From positions 42,679 to 106,678 of the forward strand of contig NZ_JTGN01000003.1 of NCBI RefSeq assembly GCF_000797495.1: 64,000 nt of DNA, written 5' to 3'. The position numbers were made by a program, and so were the translations under genes. Source of the DNA: Robinsoniella peoriensis. GTDB lineage: Bacteria > Bacillota > Clostridia > Lachnospirales > Lachnospiraceae. The notes under the pieces are model-generated. The model saw only the letters and a program-made list of their open reading frames with translations. It was not told where the DNA came from and ran no database searches. Positions within the stretch are counted from its first letter, which is position 1. Every line of letters begins with the position of its first letter. Positions 1-8,304 of the stretch are shown one piece after another.

Positions 1-184
1 AAATAAATGTATCAAAATATATAGCCTATAAAAATTATACAGAATTCACCAAAGAAGCCTGTTATCCACTTTACCGTTAGGCACTTACAACGTAAGTAAG
101 GGGGTTACTGGCTGGCGTATCGGATATAAATGTTTCTCAATCATATTTAAAAGGTCGATTCCCACGCATTTAGAGAATCACCCC

Positions 185-609
185 TTGTTTACATCTTTTT
201 ATTTGCATCAAATTGAGTTATACGTTACTGTCATAAGCGATACGGATGAAAACCGGGCACGCTGGCAGACATGGCAACCGTGGGAGCGGTTTATTGAGGG
301 AATGGATAAGCTAAAGCTGACCATGCGTCCAGCTCACAGAACTTTGGAGCAGAAAAACAGTGGATTGAGAACTATGTGGCTCCAACACTTAAAATGATAC
401 AAATGGCTGATGATAATTTAGAGGAAGAGGGGCTTCATGATGCAGAGCACACCAGCTATAATTTTCCGTACTCAAGCGGACTCAACCATCGAAAAAGCAA
501 AAACCTCGCAAACCCGCATAAACACTGCGAATTTCGGGGCATAGAAAAAGCGCGAGACGGGACTCGAATTCAGGAGTACCGCAAAAACATTGATAAAACG
601 GGAGGTTAA
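185..609 (+). pseudogene. Frameshifted remnant of an unrecognised mobile-element gene
   Basis: Two short overlapping frames run in the same direction. The first (from about 185) reads ...WQTWQPWERFIEGMDKLK; the second frame reads through ...EKQWIENYVAPTLKMIQ and on to LEEEGLHD. Read together they look like one protein broken by a frameshift near 320-340. I do not recognise the family. The fragment lies immediately beside a duplicated tRNA 3' end (546-568), so it is most simply the decayed terminal part of an element once integrated at tRNA-Gly. No start codon with a good ribosome-binding site is visible. It could also be random open frame; the compositional look (W/E/D-rich, plausible helix) favours a real protein origin. 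Confidence 0.35.
546..568. repeat. Att-like duplicate of the tRNA-Gly 3' end
   Basis: 23 bases (546-568) are identical to 686-708, which is the 3' end of the tRNA-Gly gene (acceptor strand plus T arm) with a few downstream bases. Direct duplication of a tRNA 3' terminus is the usual scar of tyrosine-recombinase integration. No integrase gene is present inside the window; the element body would lie to the left, or has been deleted. Confidence 0.7.
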
Positions 610-642
610 AAGCACGTCATCGCCTATGGAATAAAGTGGAAT

Positions 643-680
643 AAAAGAAAAAAGCCCCGAAAACCTTAGTTTTCAGGGCA
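643..680 (-). terminator. Terminator of tRNA-Gly
   Basis: On the minus strand, directly after the tRNA, an imperfect hairpin (GCCCTGAAAAC, TAAG loop, GTTTTCGGGGC; 654-680) is followed by a T-rich run (TTTTTTCTTTT). This is a good Rho-independent terminator. Confidence 0.75.
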
Positions 681-688
681 AAACAAAA

Positions 689-761
689 GCGCGAGACGGG
701 ACTCGAACCCGCGGCCTCGACCTTGGCAAGGTCGCGCTCCACCAACTGAGCCACTCGCGCA
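689..761 (-). tRNA. tRNA-Gly (anticodon GCC)
   Basis: Reading the minus strand from 761, the cloverleaf is complete: acceptor GCGCGAG, D arm GCTC/GAGC, anticodon stem CGACC/GGTCG around the loop TTGCCAA (anticodon GCC), T arm GCGGG/CCCGT with TTCGAGT, and closing acceptor CTCGCGC with discriminator T. CCA is not encoded. Its 3' end is duplicated at 546-568, marking it as an integration site. Confidence 0.95.
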
Positions 762-802
762 TAACTTATTTCTTCTTTTTTTATCTCCTTGAGACAAGAA
801 TT

Positions 803-831
803 ATAATACTATATCTTCCTGGATTTGTCAA
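803..831 (-). promoter_or_regulatory. Sigma-A promoter for tRNA-Gly
   Basis: On the minus strand, TTGACA (826-831), a 17-base spacer and TATTAT (803-808); an alternative -10 TATAAT lies three bases further on. It sits about 40 bases upstream of the tRNA. Confidence 0.7.
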
Positions 832-1102
832 CAGTTATTTTGAAATTTTTTATATTTTTCAAATTGTATATTCTATTTTGTTAAAAAATAGAATGAAGAA
901 CGGTATTCAAAAGCTGAACAAAACTTCCCTGTTATTCAAAAAACTAGAAAACCCAAGGACTTTCCAGGCAAATGATACCATCCTCCATTAGATATTTATT
1001 ATTTACTGTTATCATTATAGCTTAATTTAAGATATTAATTTATAATTCAGTTTTCATTATTTTAATATTCACTATATTTAACACTTCCCCAGCATTTACA
1101 AA
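832..1102. other. AT-rich intergenic stretch, no gene seen
   Basis: Very AT-rich DNA between the tRNA promoter and the nitroreductase stop. I see no convincing open frame, tRNA or conserved RNA. Short A/T inverted repeats (for example around 880-897, TTCTATTTTG... TAGAATGAA) could terminate the nitroreductase transcript but lack a clear GC stem. Confidence 0.5.
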
Positions 1103-1873
1103 TTACTGTTTCAACAGAATACTCAGGACATATTGATTATTCGGAAGTGATTTATGAGTGATATTATTCAGGCGGATTAAGTCTAAATCCACCCAAATCT
1201 CTTCTGCTGCAATCATAACATTGGCGAACATGATTCCAAGATTTAATTCTGCAAATTTACCAAAGGTCCCATTCGCCATCACTGCTTTTTTACAGAAAAC
1301 ATGAATTCTGTTTTCATATACAACGAATCTCCAGGGTTGGCTGTTATAGCTGGATGGTGCCAGCCTTGCAGTATCCAGAATCTCTTTCACCCAGGTTTTG
1401 GGTCTTTCTTTATATGCGCATAGTTCATCCATACTCAGACGCTTCGCTTCATAATCATGGCGAAACAGGGAACCCTTAGGGAATCCGACTGCCATCGCAG
1501 TGACAAATTCATACCCTTCTTCTTCCATCTTTTTATCTTTTCTTTTTGCCATGCCCAAAAAGCAGCATCCAATGCCCTTTGTATTTAAATACAATGATAT
1601 ATGCTCCATAATATAGCCTGCATGCAGATCTCTTTTTTCTTTCTTCTCAGCGTACAGAGCGATATAATAAGGCGCGCTTACATTTACAAGTCCACCAACA
1701 CGGCCTCTTTTTGTAACATTATCAATAATTTCAACTTTCACACCAATTCCAGGAAATATCGGTTCTATTTCCTCTACAAATTCCAGGATCCCGCATAAGA
1801 TTTTATCATCTATAGCTTCCTTTTTAAAATTCCGTATCGATTTTCTGACATAAATCGCTTCGTACAGATTCAT
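1103..1873 (-). CDS. Nitroreductase family protein (TM1586-like)
   Basis: About 256 residues. The N-terminus MNLYEAIYVRKSIRNFKKE is the typical flavin-binding entry of nitroreductases (RxSxRxF). A second half-domain holds APSSYNSQPWRF, the usual S-x-N-x-Q-P-W FMN/substrate motif, in the order seen in the TM1586-like subgroup where one chain carries two half-domains. Expected activity is NAD(P)H-dependent reduction of nitro or quinone compounds with FMN in the cytoplasm; the substrate is unknown. I placed the start at 1873, behind GGGTGAGAAG, because the upstream 14 residues of the longer frame are not family-like. It is monocistronic, beside an integration hotspot. Confidence 0.8.
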   Translation of the reverse strand: MNLYEAIYVRKSIRNFKKEAIDDKILCGILEFVEEIEPIFPGIGVKVEIIDNVTKRGRVGGLVNVSAPYYIALYAEKKEKRDLHAGYIMEHISLYLNTKGIGCCFLGMAKRKDKKMEEEGYEFVTAMAVGFPKGSLFRHDYEAKRLSMDELCAYKERPKTWVKEILDTARLAPSSYNSQPWRFVVYENRIHVFCKKAVMANGTFGKFAELNLGIMFANVMIAAEEIWVDLDLIRLNNITHKSLPNNQYVLSILLKQ

Positions 1874-1972
1874 TCTTCTCACCCATTTAAACATTTTGTA
1901 ACAATATTGTAACATGTTTTTATCAGAATATCTACTGCAAATTTGATGGAAAATTGTTTTTTTTTCAAAGCA

Positions 1973-3778
1973 TTAACTGTACAATTGTTCTAATTTATCC
2001 AAATAACTTTCAAAAACTTTCAGAGCCTCATCCACCGGCTCCGGCCGTGTCATATCCACTCCGCACAATTTCAGCAAGTCAATAGGATCCATGGAACTTC
2101 CGCTGCTTAAAAACTTCTTATAGTTTTCTACTGCATCTTTCTCTCCATTTAATATTTTACTGCTGATGGCAATTGCAGCCGAGAATCCCGTTGCATATTG
2201 ATATACATAAAATGGTGTATAAAAATGAGGAATTCTTGCCCATTCATAGGAAATATCCTCATCAATCACCATGCCATCTCCATAATAAGTTTTATTCAGA
2301 TTATAATATAATTTGCACAATATTTCTGCATTCAGTGTACCGCCTTCTCCCACTACTTTATGAGTTGCTTTTTCAAATTCTGCAAACATTGTCTGGCGGT
2401 ATAGGGTGCTCTTGAACTGATCCAGGAAGTAATTAATCAGATATGCCTTTTCCTGTCTATCCTCTGTCTTTTCAATTAAATGATGAATCAGAAGTGCTTC
2501 ATTGCATGTAGATGCCACTTCAGCCACAAAAATCTTATACCCGGCATAAATATACGGTTGGTTTTCATCCGAATAATAAGAATGCAGAGCATGCCCCATC
2601 TCATGTGCCAGAGTAAATACACTATTCAGATTATTCTGATGATTCAGCAATACATAGGGATGAGTTCCATAAGCGCCCCAGGAGTAAGCACCTGTCCTCT
2701 TTCCTTCATTTTCATATACATCAATCCAGCGGCTGTCAAATCCCTTTTTCAATAAATCCAGATACTCATCCCCCAGGGGTTCCAGCCCTTCCAGTACGAT
2801 TTTCTTTGCCTGATCGTAAGCAATCTTCATATCTACTCCGGACACCATGGAAACATGAAGATCATACATGTGAAGTTCATCCAGATTTAAAAGTTTTTTT
2901 CGTAATTCTACATAACGGTACATCAGATTTATATTCTTATGAACTGCTTCAATCAGATTATCATAGACATGAATCGGTATATTACTGTCATCAAGGGCTG
3001 CTGCAAGTGCGGAATCATACTTTCTTGTTTTAGCAAAAAAAGCTGCCTGTCTCGCATTGGCATCGAAAGTAGCCGCCAGTGTATTCTGAAAGCTCTTATA
3101 AGAGGCGTATATGGTCTCAAAAGCTTCTTTACGGACATTCCTGTCCTTGCTTTCTAAAAAGGATATATAGCGCCCCTGTGTCAATCTGGTGATATCTCCA
3201 TTTTCATCTGTTATATCACCAAATTTAATATCTGCGTTGTTAAACATACTGAAAATATTGCCCGGTCCCTGGGCAACCTCAGAAACACCCGCCAGTAACT
3301 CTTCCTCTTGCTCAGATAAAACATGGTTTTTCTGCCTGATGATATCTGTCAAAAATTTCTCGTATCTGCTAAGATCACTTGTCTCTTCTTTGAATTTCTC
3401 CAGTAATTCTTCCGGTATCCCAAGAATTTCCGGCACCACAAAAGCCGTAGCACTGTTAAGCATGGTCATTATTACCTGCGATTCTCCGGACATCTGCTGA
3501 TACTTTCCATTACCGGTATTCTCATGTAATTTCTGGTTTGCATAGACATAGATTTTTTCCCCAAGCTGATTCATCTCACTGTAGGCATCCAGCATTTCCA
3601 GAAGGCGGCTTCCACTGTCTTTTAAATGTCCCCGAAAGGCTGTAAAATCCTCAATCATTTTCTCCAGCTGCCTGCTGTCTTCTCCCCATGCCTCATCTGT
3701 TTTGTAGAGATCTTCTATTGCCCATGTATTTTCAATCTTCTGTTGTTCCCTGGTTATAATCTGGTTTCCTTCTGCCAT
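1973..3778 (-). CDS. pepF: Oligoendopeptidase F (M3 family)
   Basis: About 601 residues, the normal length for PepF. The zinc motif HEMGHALHSYYS lies near residue 390, with the second-shell Glu expected about 25 residues downstream (VAEVASTCNEALL, around 420). The N-terminal helical domain has the M3B arrangement (QQKIENTWAIEDLY). It hydrolyses short peptides in the cytoplasm, in recycling or after peptide import. The start at 3778 is preferred because TGGAGG sits about 9 bases before that ATG; the longer frame adds nine unlikely residues. It is followed by the nitroreductase 100 bases downstream and may be co-transcribed with it. Confidence 0.92.
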   Translation of the reverse strand: MAEGNQIITREQQKIENTWAIEDLYKTDEAWGEDSRQLEKMIEDFTAFRGHLKDSGSRLLEMLDAYSEMNQLGEKIYVYANQKLHENTGNGKYQQMSGESQVIMTMLNSATAFVVPEILGIPEELLEKFKEETSDLSRYEKFLTDIIRQKNHVLSEQEEELLAGVSEVAQGPGNIFSMFNNADIKFGDITDENGDITRLTQGRYISFLESKDRNVRKEAFETIYASYKSFQNTLAATFDANARQAAFFAKTRKYDSALAAALDDSNIPIHVYDNLIEAVHKNINLMYRYVELRKKLLNLDELHMYDLHVSMVSGVDMKIAYDQAKKIVLEGLEPLGDEYLDLLKKGFDSRWIDVYENEGKRTGAYSWGAYGTHPYVLLNHQNNLNSVFTLAHEMGHALHSYYSDENQPYIYAGYKIFVAEVASTCNEALLIHHLIEKTEDRQEKAYLINYFLDQFKSTLYRQTMFAEFEKATHKVVGEGGTLNAEILCKLYYNLNKTYYGDGMVIDEDISYEWARIPHFYTPFYVYQYATGFSAAIAISSKILNGEKDAVENYKKFLSSGSSMDPIDLLKLCGVDMTRPEPVDEALKVFESYLDKLEQLYS

Positions 3779-3885
3779 ATAAATACCTCCATTCTTTGCT
3801 TCCATTATTATGGTTAAGTATACGATCCTGAAAAATTGCTGTCAAGGGGGTACATCCCGGTCAGTCCAATTCTTTAAAAAAATCA

Positions 3886-3925
3886 CACAACAAAAAACCA
3901 GAGATGCTCTATAGCAGCTCCGGTT
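3886..3925 (-). terminator. Terminator after the methyltransferase operon
   Basis: On the minus strand, an interrupted stem AACCGGAGCTGCT, loop ATAG, AGCATCTCTGGTT (3896-3925) is followed by TTTTTTGTTG. It lies between the methyltransferase stop and pepF. Confidence 0.75.
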
Positions 3926-3982
3926 CTAATCTTATAAGGATAATCCCTATCAGACAATTCATCAGTCATCAATAGTCATCCG

Positions 3983-5467
3983 CTATCTGCATTTCACAAT
4001 AAAAACGCTGCTGCCTTCCCGATCATTAATTACTGTTTCTTTTACCAGTTTAAAATAATTTTGTCTTCGCAGTGTACCCAGGAGTACCTCTCTCTCGTCG
4101 GAATACATTACAATGCATCCGTCCTCTTTTAACACCTCTGTGGATTTCGACCAGAATTTCTCGTAAAGTTTCTGCACAAATACCCGGTCTTTTGTCTTAG
4201 ATACACCCGGCATATTAGTCACAATCTCATCGAACAGATATTCATGGCGGAAATCAAAATAATCCCGGTTAATGTAATGAGCTATCATACCTGCATTTTT
4301 CGTATTTTCCTCTGCTTTTACTACCGCTTCTTCCAAAATATCAAGACCATAAATCGGATCTGCCTTAGATATTTTACTGCGTTCTATCAGCATGGTTCCT
4401 ACACCGCAAAACGGATCTAATACCTGTGCCCCATCTCTTAAATATTCTTTAGAAAGTTCCATGATGAGCGCCGCATTGCAGGGAGATATAGAGGTGGGCA
4501 GCGCCTGCTTCCGATAAGCAAACCGTTTATCCTCTAAGGTATATAACTTTAACAGTGGAATAAAATCCCCTGCTTTATTCTCAATCAGACGCAGTTCTAT
4601 TTCATATTCAGATGAAGAATTAATCATTTTTCTATCCAGCTGCTTTTCAAGAGATGCTGAAAATTTACGTATAAACGTTCCCTTCTTATCCAACGTCATA
4701 CGGCTTTTTAACTCAACGCGAAAATAAAACGATCCCTCTTCACTATGCATTTCCTCCAAAAAAGGCAGCAGGCCTGAACGTTTCAGCTGATATGCCATTT
4801 CCTCTGGCGTTCCTTTCAGTACCGGGGCTCCTTTGACAGGAAACAGCATTTCCTGATACGTACGGATTGGCAGAATATCCGTAAGGCATTCAGTAGCAAC
4901 CCGCAGTCCTCCTGCAAGCATCTTAATCTCTCCGCCTTTAATCTGGTTTTTCGTTACTTCCCTATGGTTTCGGTTTGTAAGTAAAATCACTTCCAACGCT
5001 TTATCCACTCCTGTAAACTTATGCTTTTGCGGCTTTTCATATCTCAGAATCATATTTTGCAGCAGCGCAGCTTCTTCCCTCACATGCTTCACATTAGATT
5101 CCTCTACCGGATCATTTGTGAGTTCTGAAAGCCTTTCTTTTAACATAGGGAGGTATTCCTGATATTCATACTGTGAAATTGCTTTTAACAAATCTGCTTT
5201 TATAAAGAGTTTTTCTTCCTTTTTATATGCCTTTATCAAAACCGGCAATAAATCCTGGCATTCCAGATCCCCTATTATAAGAGCTGCATTTTTTCTTACT
5301 TTCGCATCTTCATTCTTTAAAAGTGTAACAAACACTTCAAATTCTCCTGCCAGTTCATATGCCAGTGCACGTTTAGCAAAAGGTTCTTTCATTTCCTGCC
5401 GAAGAGAAATCAAATTTTTTCTTACCTCGGTACCATCACAAATACTTTTATATAACTCTTTTATCAT
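3983..5467 (-). CDS. Putative RNA methyltransferase with HEAT-like N-terminus
   Basis: 494 residues. The first ~150 residues are helical and HEAT-like (YELAGEFEVFVTLLKNEDAKVRKN; ALIIGDLECQDLLPVLIKAY), followed by a middle region with a THUMP-like feel. A C-terminal class I SAM domain shows motif I DPFCGVGTMLIERS (about 345-358), motif II YGLDI, and a motif IV reading TNMPG where relatives of RlmL/Trm11/Trm14 normally have NPPY. N6/N2 purine methylation by that family depends on (N/D)PP(Y/F), so activity may be altered. It is probably last gene of the operon amidase-yjbQ-HD-methyltransferase, with a terminator behind it. The substrate is unknown; I infer tRNA or rRNA. Confidence 0.7.
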   Translation of the reverse strand: MIKELYKSICDGTEVRKNLISLRQEMKEPFAKRALAYELAGEFEVFVTLLKNEDAKVRKNAALIIGDLECQDLLPVLIKAYKKEEKLFIKADLLKAISQYEYQEYLPMLKERLSELTNDPVEESNVKHVREEAALLQNMILRYEKPQKHKFTGVDKALEVILLTNRNHREVTKNQIKGGEIKMLAGGLRVATECLTDILPIRTYQEMLFPVKGAPVLKGTPEEMAYQLKRSGLLPFLEEMHSEEGSFYFRVELKSRMTLDKKGTFIRKFSASLEKQLDRKMINSSSEYEIELRLIENKAGDFIPLLKLYTLEDKRFAYRKQALPTSISPCNAALIMELSKEYLRDGAQVLDPFCGVGTMLIERSKISKADPIYGLDILEEAVVKAEENTKNAGMIAHYINRDYFDFRHEYLFDEIVTNMPGVSKTKDRVFVQKLYEKFWSKSTEVLKEDGCIVMYSDEREVLLGTLRRQNYFKLVKETVINDREGSSVFIVKCR

Positions 5468-5501
5468 AAAGCTCCTTACAGGCTTCTAAGCCCGCTCTCT
5501 C

Positions 5502-6068
5502 TCATTTTTTCTTTTCCATGATTTTTTTACGGCTCTGTTCCAGTACAAGATCTCTTAATTTGCCGGTAACCGTAAACTCTCTGGCTTCATTTACCCCATA
5601 ATTCATCTGCAGCTCATACTCCAGTGGAAGCCAGGTTGATATATCTGCTTCGTTATGCTGAATAACCGCTTCCATTTTATCCAATACATTAAATAATCTG
5701 GCCTCTTTTGACTTGTTTTCCTCCATCTCCCGGTGGAGATCTAAAAACTCCTGCTTCCTGCCATTGTCCAGCATTTCAGCAATATTTCTTATTTCTGATC
5801 CTTCAACTGCTCTTGCTTCTTCTGTCTTTTCAAAACAGGGGATATCGCCTGTCACAGCCTCTCCCATATCATGAACCAGGCACATATGCATCACCTTTTC
5901 CATATCCACATCAGGAAAATCATCCTGCAGCAGCCAGGCAAACATTACCAGAATAAAACAGTGCTCTGCTACACTTTCTTTTCTTCCCGACGAAGTCTCA
6001 CAATGTCTGGTATTACATTTTAACTGTTCTGCAAGTTTCAGAAACTTTAATATGGATTCTGCATTCAC
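5502..6068 (-). CDS. HD-domain phosphohydrolase (YfbR/HDDC2-like)
   Basis: 188 residues, the size of YfbR-type 5'-deoxynucleotidases. Metal ligands are visible in order: SVAEHCFI (first His, about 35), CLVHDMGEAVTGD (HD pair, about 67-68), and a distal Asp near INVLDKMEAVI (NVLDKME, about 128). It likely dephosphorylates (deoxy)nucleoside monophosphates in the cytoplasm. It ends 34 bases before the methyltransferase and starts 3 bases after yjbQ, consistent with one operon. Confidence 0.85.
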   Translation of the reverse strand: MNAESILKFLKLAEQLKCNTRHCETSSGRKESVAEHCFILVMFAWLLQDDFPDVDMEKVMHMCLVHDMGEAVTGDIPCFEKTEEARAVEGSEIRNIAEMLDNGRKQEFLDLHREMEENKSKEARLFNVLDKMEAVIQHNEADISTWLPLEYELQMNYGVNEAREFTVTGKLRDLVLEQSRKKIMEKKK

Positions 6069-6071
6069 GGA

Positions 6072-6476
6072 TTACCCCTCCATCACTTTTACATAATAAG
6101 ACCTGTTACGGGGACCGTCAAATTCGCAAAAATAAACTGCCTGCCAGGTACCCAGTATCAGCTTGCCATTTTCCAGTATCAGCGTAGAAGATGCTCCTAC
6201 TGCTGCCGATTTCATATGGGCATGGGAATTTCCTTCAAAATGGCGGTATTCTTTATCCTGCGTAGGAAATACCTTTTCATAACCGTAAATAAAATCTGTG
6301 CAGACATCCGGATCACAGTTCTCATTAATGGTAATGCCAGCCGTTGTATGGGGACAATAAATGACAACAATTCCATCCGTGACCCCGCTTTTTTTTACAT
6401 CCTCTTTTATGCTTCCTGTAATATCTACAAGACGCTGCCTCTGTGATATTGTTAAATTATGCTTATAGGTGCTCAT
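6072..6476 (-). CDS. YjbQ family protein (UPF0047)
   Basis: 134 residues, matching the family length. Signature regions are YCPHTTAGITINENCDPDV and HFEGNSHAHMKSAAVGAS, then GTWQAVYFCEFDGPRNRSY at the C-terminus; these hold the His and Asp/Glu residues of the conserved pocket. Members have weak thiamine-phosphate synthase activity and an uncertain physiological role. The start overlaps the amidase stop by four bases (ATGA), so the two are translationally coupled. Confidence 0.88.
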   Translation of the reverse strand: MSTYKHNLTISQRQRLVDITGSIKEDVKKSGVTDGIVVIYCPHTTAGITINENCDPDVCTDFIYGYEKVFPTQDKEYRHFEGNSHAHMKSAAVGASSTLILENGKLILGTWQAVYFCEFDGPRNRSYYVKVMEG

Positions 6477-7252
6477 TTCGTATACTCCTCCATATAATTT
6501 CCTACATCTGTCTTAAAAGCTTCCCACTTATCTTCATTTTCCACAAAATACTTGGGGCAGATTTTTCCCGTAACATCGTAATGCCTGATTATCTGATCCG
6601 TCCCCAGGTCGAACTTCCCGCACAGAAAAGCCACCAGCTTAACAAGAGATTCATAGGTTGCATCATTATATTTACCGCTTTCATCCGGGTGACAGCACTC
6701 AATAGAAACGGTATCGTTATTTCTGTCATTGGAAGCATATGCCATCTCGGAAGTCGGTACACACTGAATAATTTCCCCATCCAGTCCGATAACAAAATTA
6801 CTGCTCAGATAATCATTCTGAAGATCCTTGAGACTATCAAAATAATCCCTGTTTTCCTGCGCCGTGGTCATAGGATTTGCAAGATAATGTACCACGATAG
6901 CAGTAATCTTATCAGTAGGTATCCCCGGTCTTGAATATGGATTTATATCTAACAGCTGAACATCAATATCCGGCTCTGGTATAGGATTCCCATCTTCCGT
7001 ATCCTTAGCCTGCTGGTTTTCTGCAGTTGTTTCCGAAACACTGACCGGCTGAGTCTTATGGAATACCAGTTTATAACCTGCAACAGCAAGAACAATAATA
7101 AATATTCCGGCTCCTATCACGATTATTCTTCGCACCATCTCTTCGCGCTGCTGCTTCTGTGTTGCCTGCCCCCCTCTTGATCTCCTTTGGGACGATCTTC
7201 TTTTGCTTCTTTCAATTTTTCTGGTATATCTGCTTCTATGATTGCTTCTCAT
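6473..7252 (-). CDS. N-acetylmuramoyl-L-alanine amidase (Amidase_2), membrane-anchored
   Basis: About 259 residues from the chosen start. A strongly basic, Arg/Ser/Gln-rich cytoplasmic tail (SRYTRKIERSKRRSSQ) precedes one membrane span (IIVIGAGIFIIVLAVAGYK, about 45-65) and an extracytoplasmic Amidase_2/PGRP domain. Zn and catalytic residues are visible at IVVHYLANP, VSIECCHPD and IIRHYDVTGKICPKYF (His-Tyr-Asp, final Cys-Pro). It should cleave the MurNAc-L-Ala bond of peptidoglycan. The first in-frame ATG (7306) lies inside a palindromic leader repeat, so I place the start at 7252, although its ribosome-binding site (GAGAA) is weak. Confidence 0.85.
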   Translation of the reverse strand: MRSNHRSRYTRKIERSKRRSSQRRSRGGQATQKQQREEMVRRIIVIGAGIFIIVLAVAGYKLVFHKTQPVSVSETTAENQQAKDTEDGNPIPEPDIDVQLLDINPYSRPGIPTDKITAIVVHYLANPMTTAQENRDYFDSLKDLQNDYLSSNFVIGLDGEIIQCVPTSEMAYASNDRNNDTVSIECCHPDESGKYNDATYESLVKLVAFLCGKFDLGTDQIIRHYDVTGKICPKYFVENEDKWEAFKTDVGNYMEEYTK

Positions 7253-7277
7253 TCGTATTCTCACTTGACCGCATGTA

Positions 7278-7331
7278 TATCGCAAGCCTGCCTGCGATAC
7301 TGCCATATAATAGTGTGATAGTCCTTCACAC
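7278..7331 (-). promoter_or_regulatory. Palindromic leader upstream of the amidase
   Basis: On the minus strand, a small hairpin GTGTGA...TCACAC (7313-7331) is followed by GGCAGTAT and an imperfect 22-base palindrome (TATCGCA...TGCGATA, 7278-7299), directly before the amidase start. The GGCAGTAT-plus-palindrome module also occurs in the leaders at 22288-22379 and 56740-56832. Function unknown. Confidence 0.55.
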
Positions 7332-7476
7332 CTTTTCCAGGTTGCATTTCCGTTCTACATAAAGTTTTCGTACTTTATTTTAACTCTTCCAGTATACCTT
7401 GATATTGTGAAAATTTTTACAACAATATCTTAAATTTTCCTTAACACAAGAGTGGGAATTAATTCTCAACCACGCT

Positions 7477-7642
7477 CTAGAGCGTGTTTTAAAATTGCTT
7501 ACTGGCAGCTGTGCGTCACAGTTTGTGGGAGATTTGTCCCGGATGAAGGGCGCGTAGCGGGCTACGTAACCTGAATTCGGGGCAAATATGCCGCAAAGTG
7601 GGGCGTGCAGATGGCTGGAATGAATTTTCAAACACGCTCTAG
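7477..7642. repeat. 165-bp hairpin MITE-like repeat, copy A
   Basis: Terminal inverted repeats CTAGAGCGTGTTTTAAAATT (7477-7496) and AATTTTCAAACACGCTCTAG (7623-7642). The left and right halves align along their whole length as inverted copies, meeting at the centre CGTAGCGGGCTACG, so the unit is a single long imperfect hairpin. A near-identical copy lies at 57766-57930. Just left of copy A is a second right-end-like sequence (CACGCTCTAG), suggesting tandem insertion. No protein is encoded; the 83-codon open frame across it is a by-product. Confidence 0.85.
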
Positions 7643-7715
7643 CACAGAAAAAATAGCGCTTTCACTTAAACAGTGCGGCGCTACTTTTGTCTGCCCATAC
7701 AGAGCAATTCATACT

Positions 7716-8219
7716 CTACATCAGTTTTACTTTACTTGGTGCAATTCTCCGGATATCATTTAACATCACGTCATTTGGCTCAAAAAGAATCTTTTCCAAT
7801 CCTTTATCAGACTGCATAATTAATGCGAAAATCTTATGATCCGGTTCACCTGAAGAAAAATCAACTAATTTAATACTATTGTTCTGATTGTAATAATCCA
7901 GTTCATGAGAATTTACGGGTGCCATAAGTACCATCTTTTCCAGATCCAGGCTGCGGGCTCTCTTTCTTTTTGTCTTCGACATAATCCTGTCCACATCCAG
8001 TTCTCCATTTACATACAGGTACTCAAATTCCAGGTCAAATCTTGGAATCAGGAAATAATCCGCAACGCCTATGGCAATCAAAGCGATTAATCCGAAGGGA
8101 GTAACAAACAGCCCTACAAATGCGATCAAAACGGTAGCAACAATCAAAAGCACTTTCTTTACCTGGTCTGATACCGGTGTTTTCCTCTTAACAATTAACT
8201 CTGTGTACAAATCACTCAT
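7716..8219 (-). CDS. Hypothetical membrane protein (DUF6106-like)
   Basis: 167 residues. Two adjacent membrane spans (VLLIVATVLIAFVGLFVTPF and GLIALIAIGVADYFLI, about 22-60) are followed by a soluble domain (FEYLYVNGELDVDRIMSK, KRKRARSLDLEKMVLM). Architecture and the YVNGELDID-type segment resemble the small Lachnospiraceae family DUF6106; I am not certain. Function unknown. It follows the 8305-8982 gene by 85 bases in the same direction. Start supported by GGAGGAAGAAC before ATG. Confidence 0.65.
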   Translation of the reverse strand: MSDLYTELIVKRKTPVSDQVKKVLLIVATVLIAFVGLFVTPFGLIALIAIGVADYFLIPRFDLEFEYLYVNGELDVDRIMSKTKRKRARSLDLEKMVLMAPVNSHELDYYNQNNSIKLVDFSSGEPDHKIFALIMQSDKGLEKILFEPNDVMLNDIRRIAPSKVKLM

Positions 8220-8304
8220 GTTCTTCCTCCTAAATTAGCAATACTTGTATTCTTTTATTATAAAGCCATTCGCTGAAATAATAAAGTATTTCTTCTCTTT
8301 TTCC

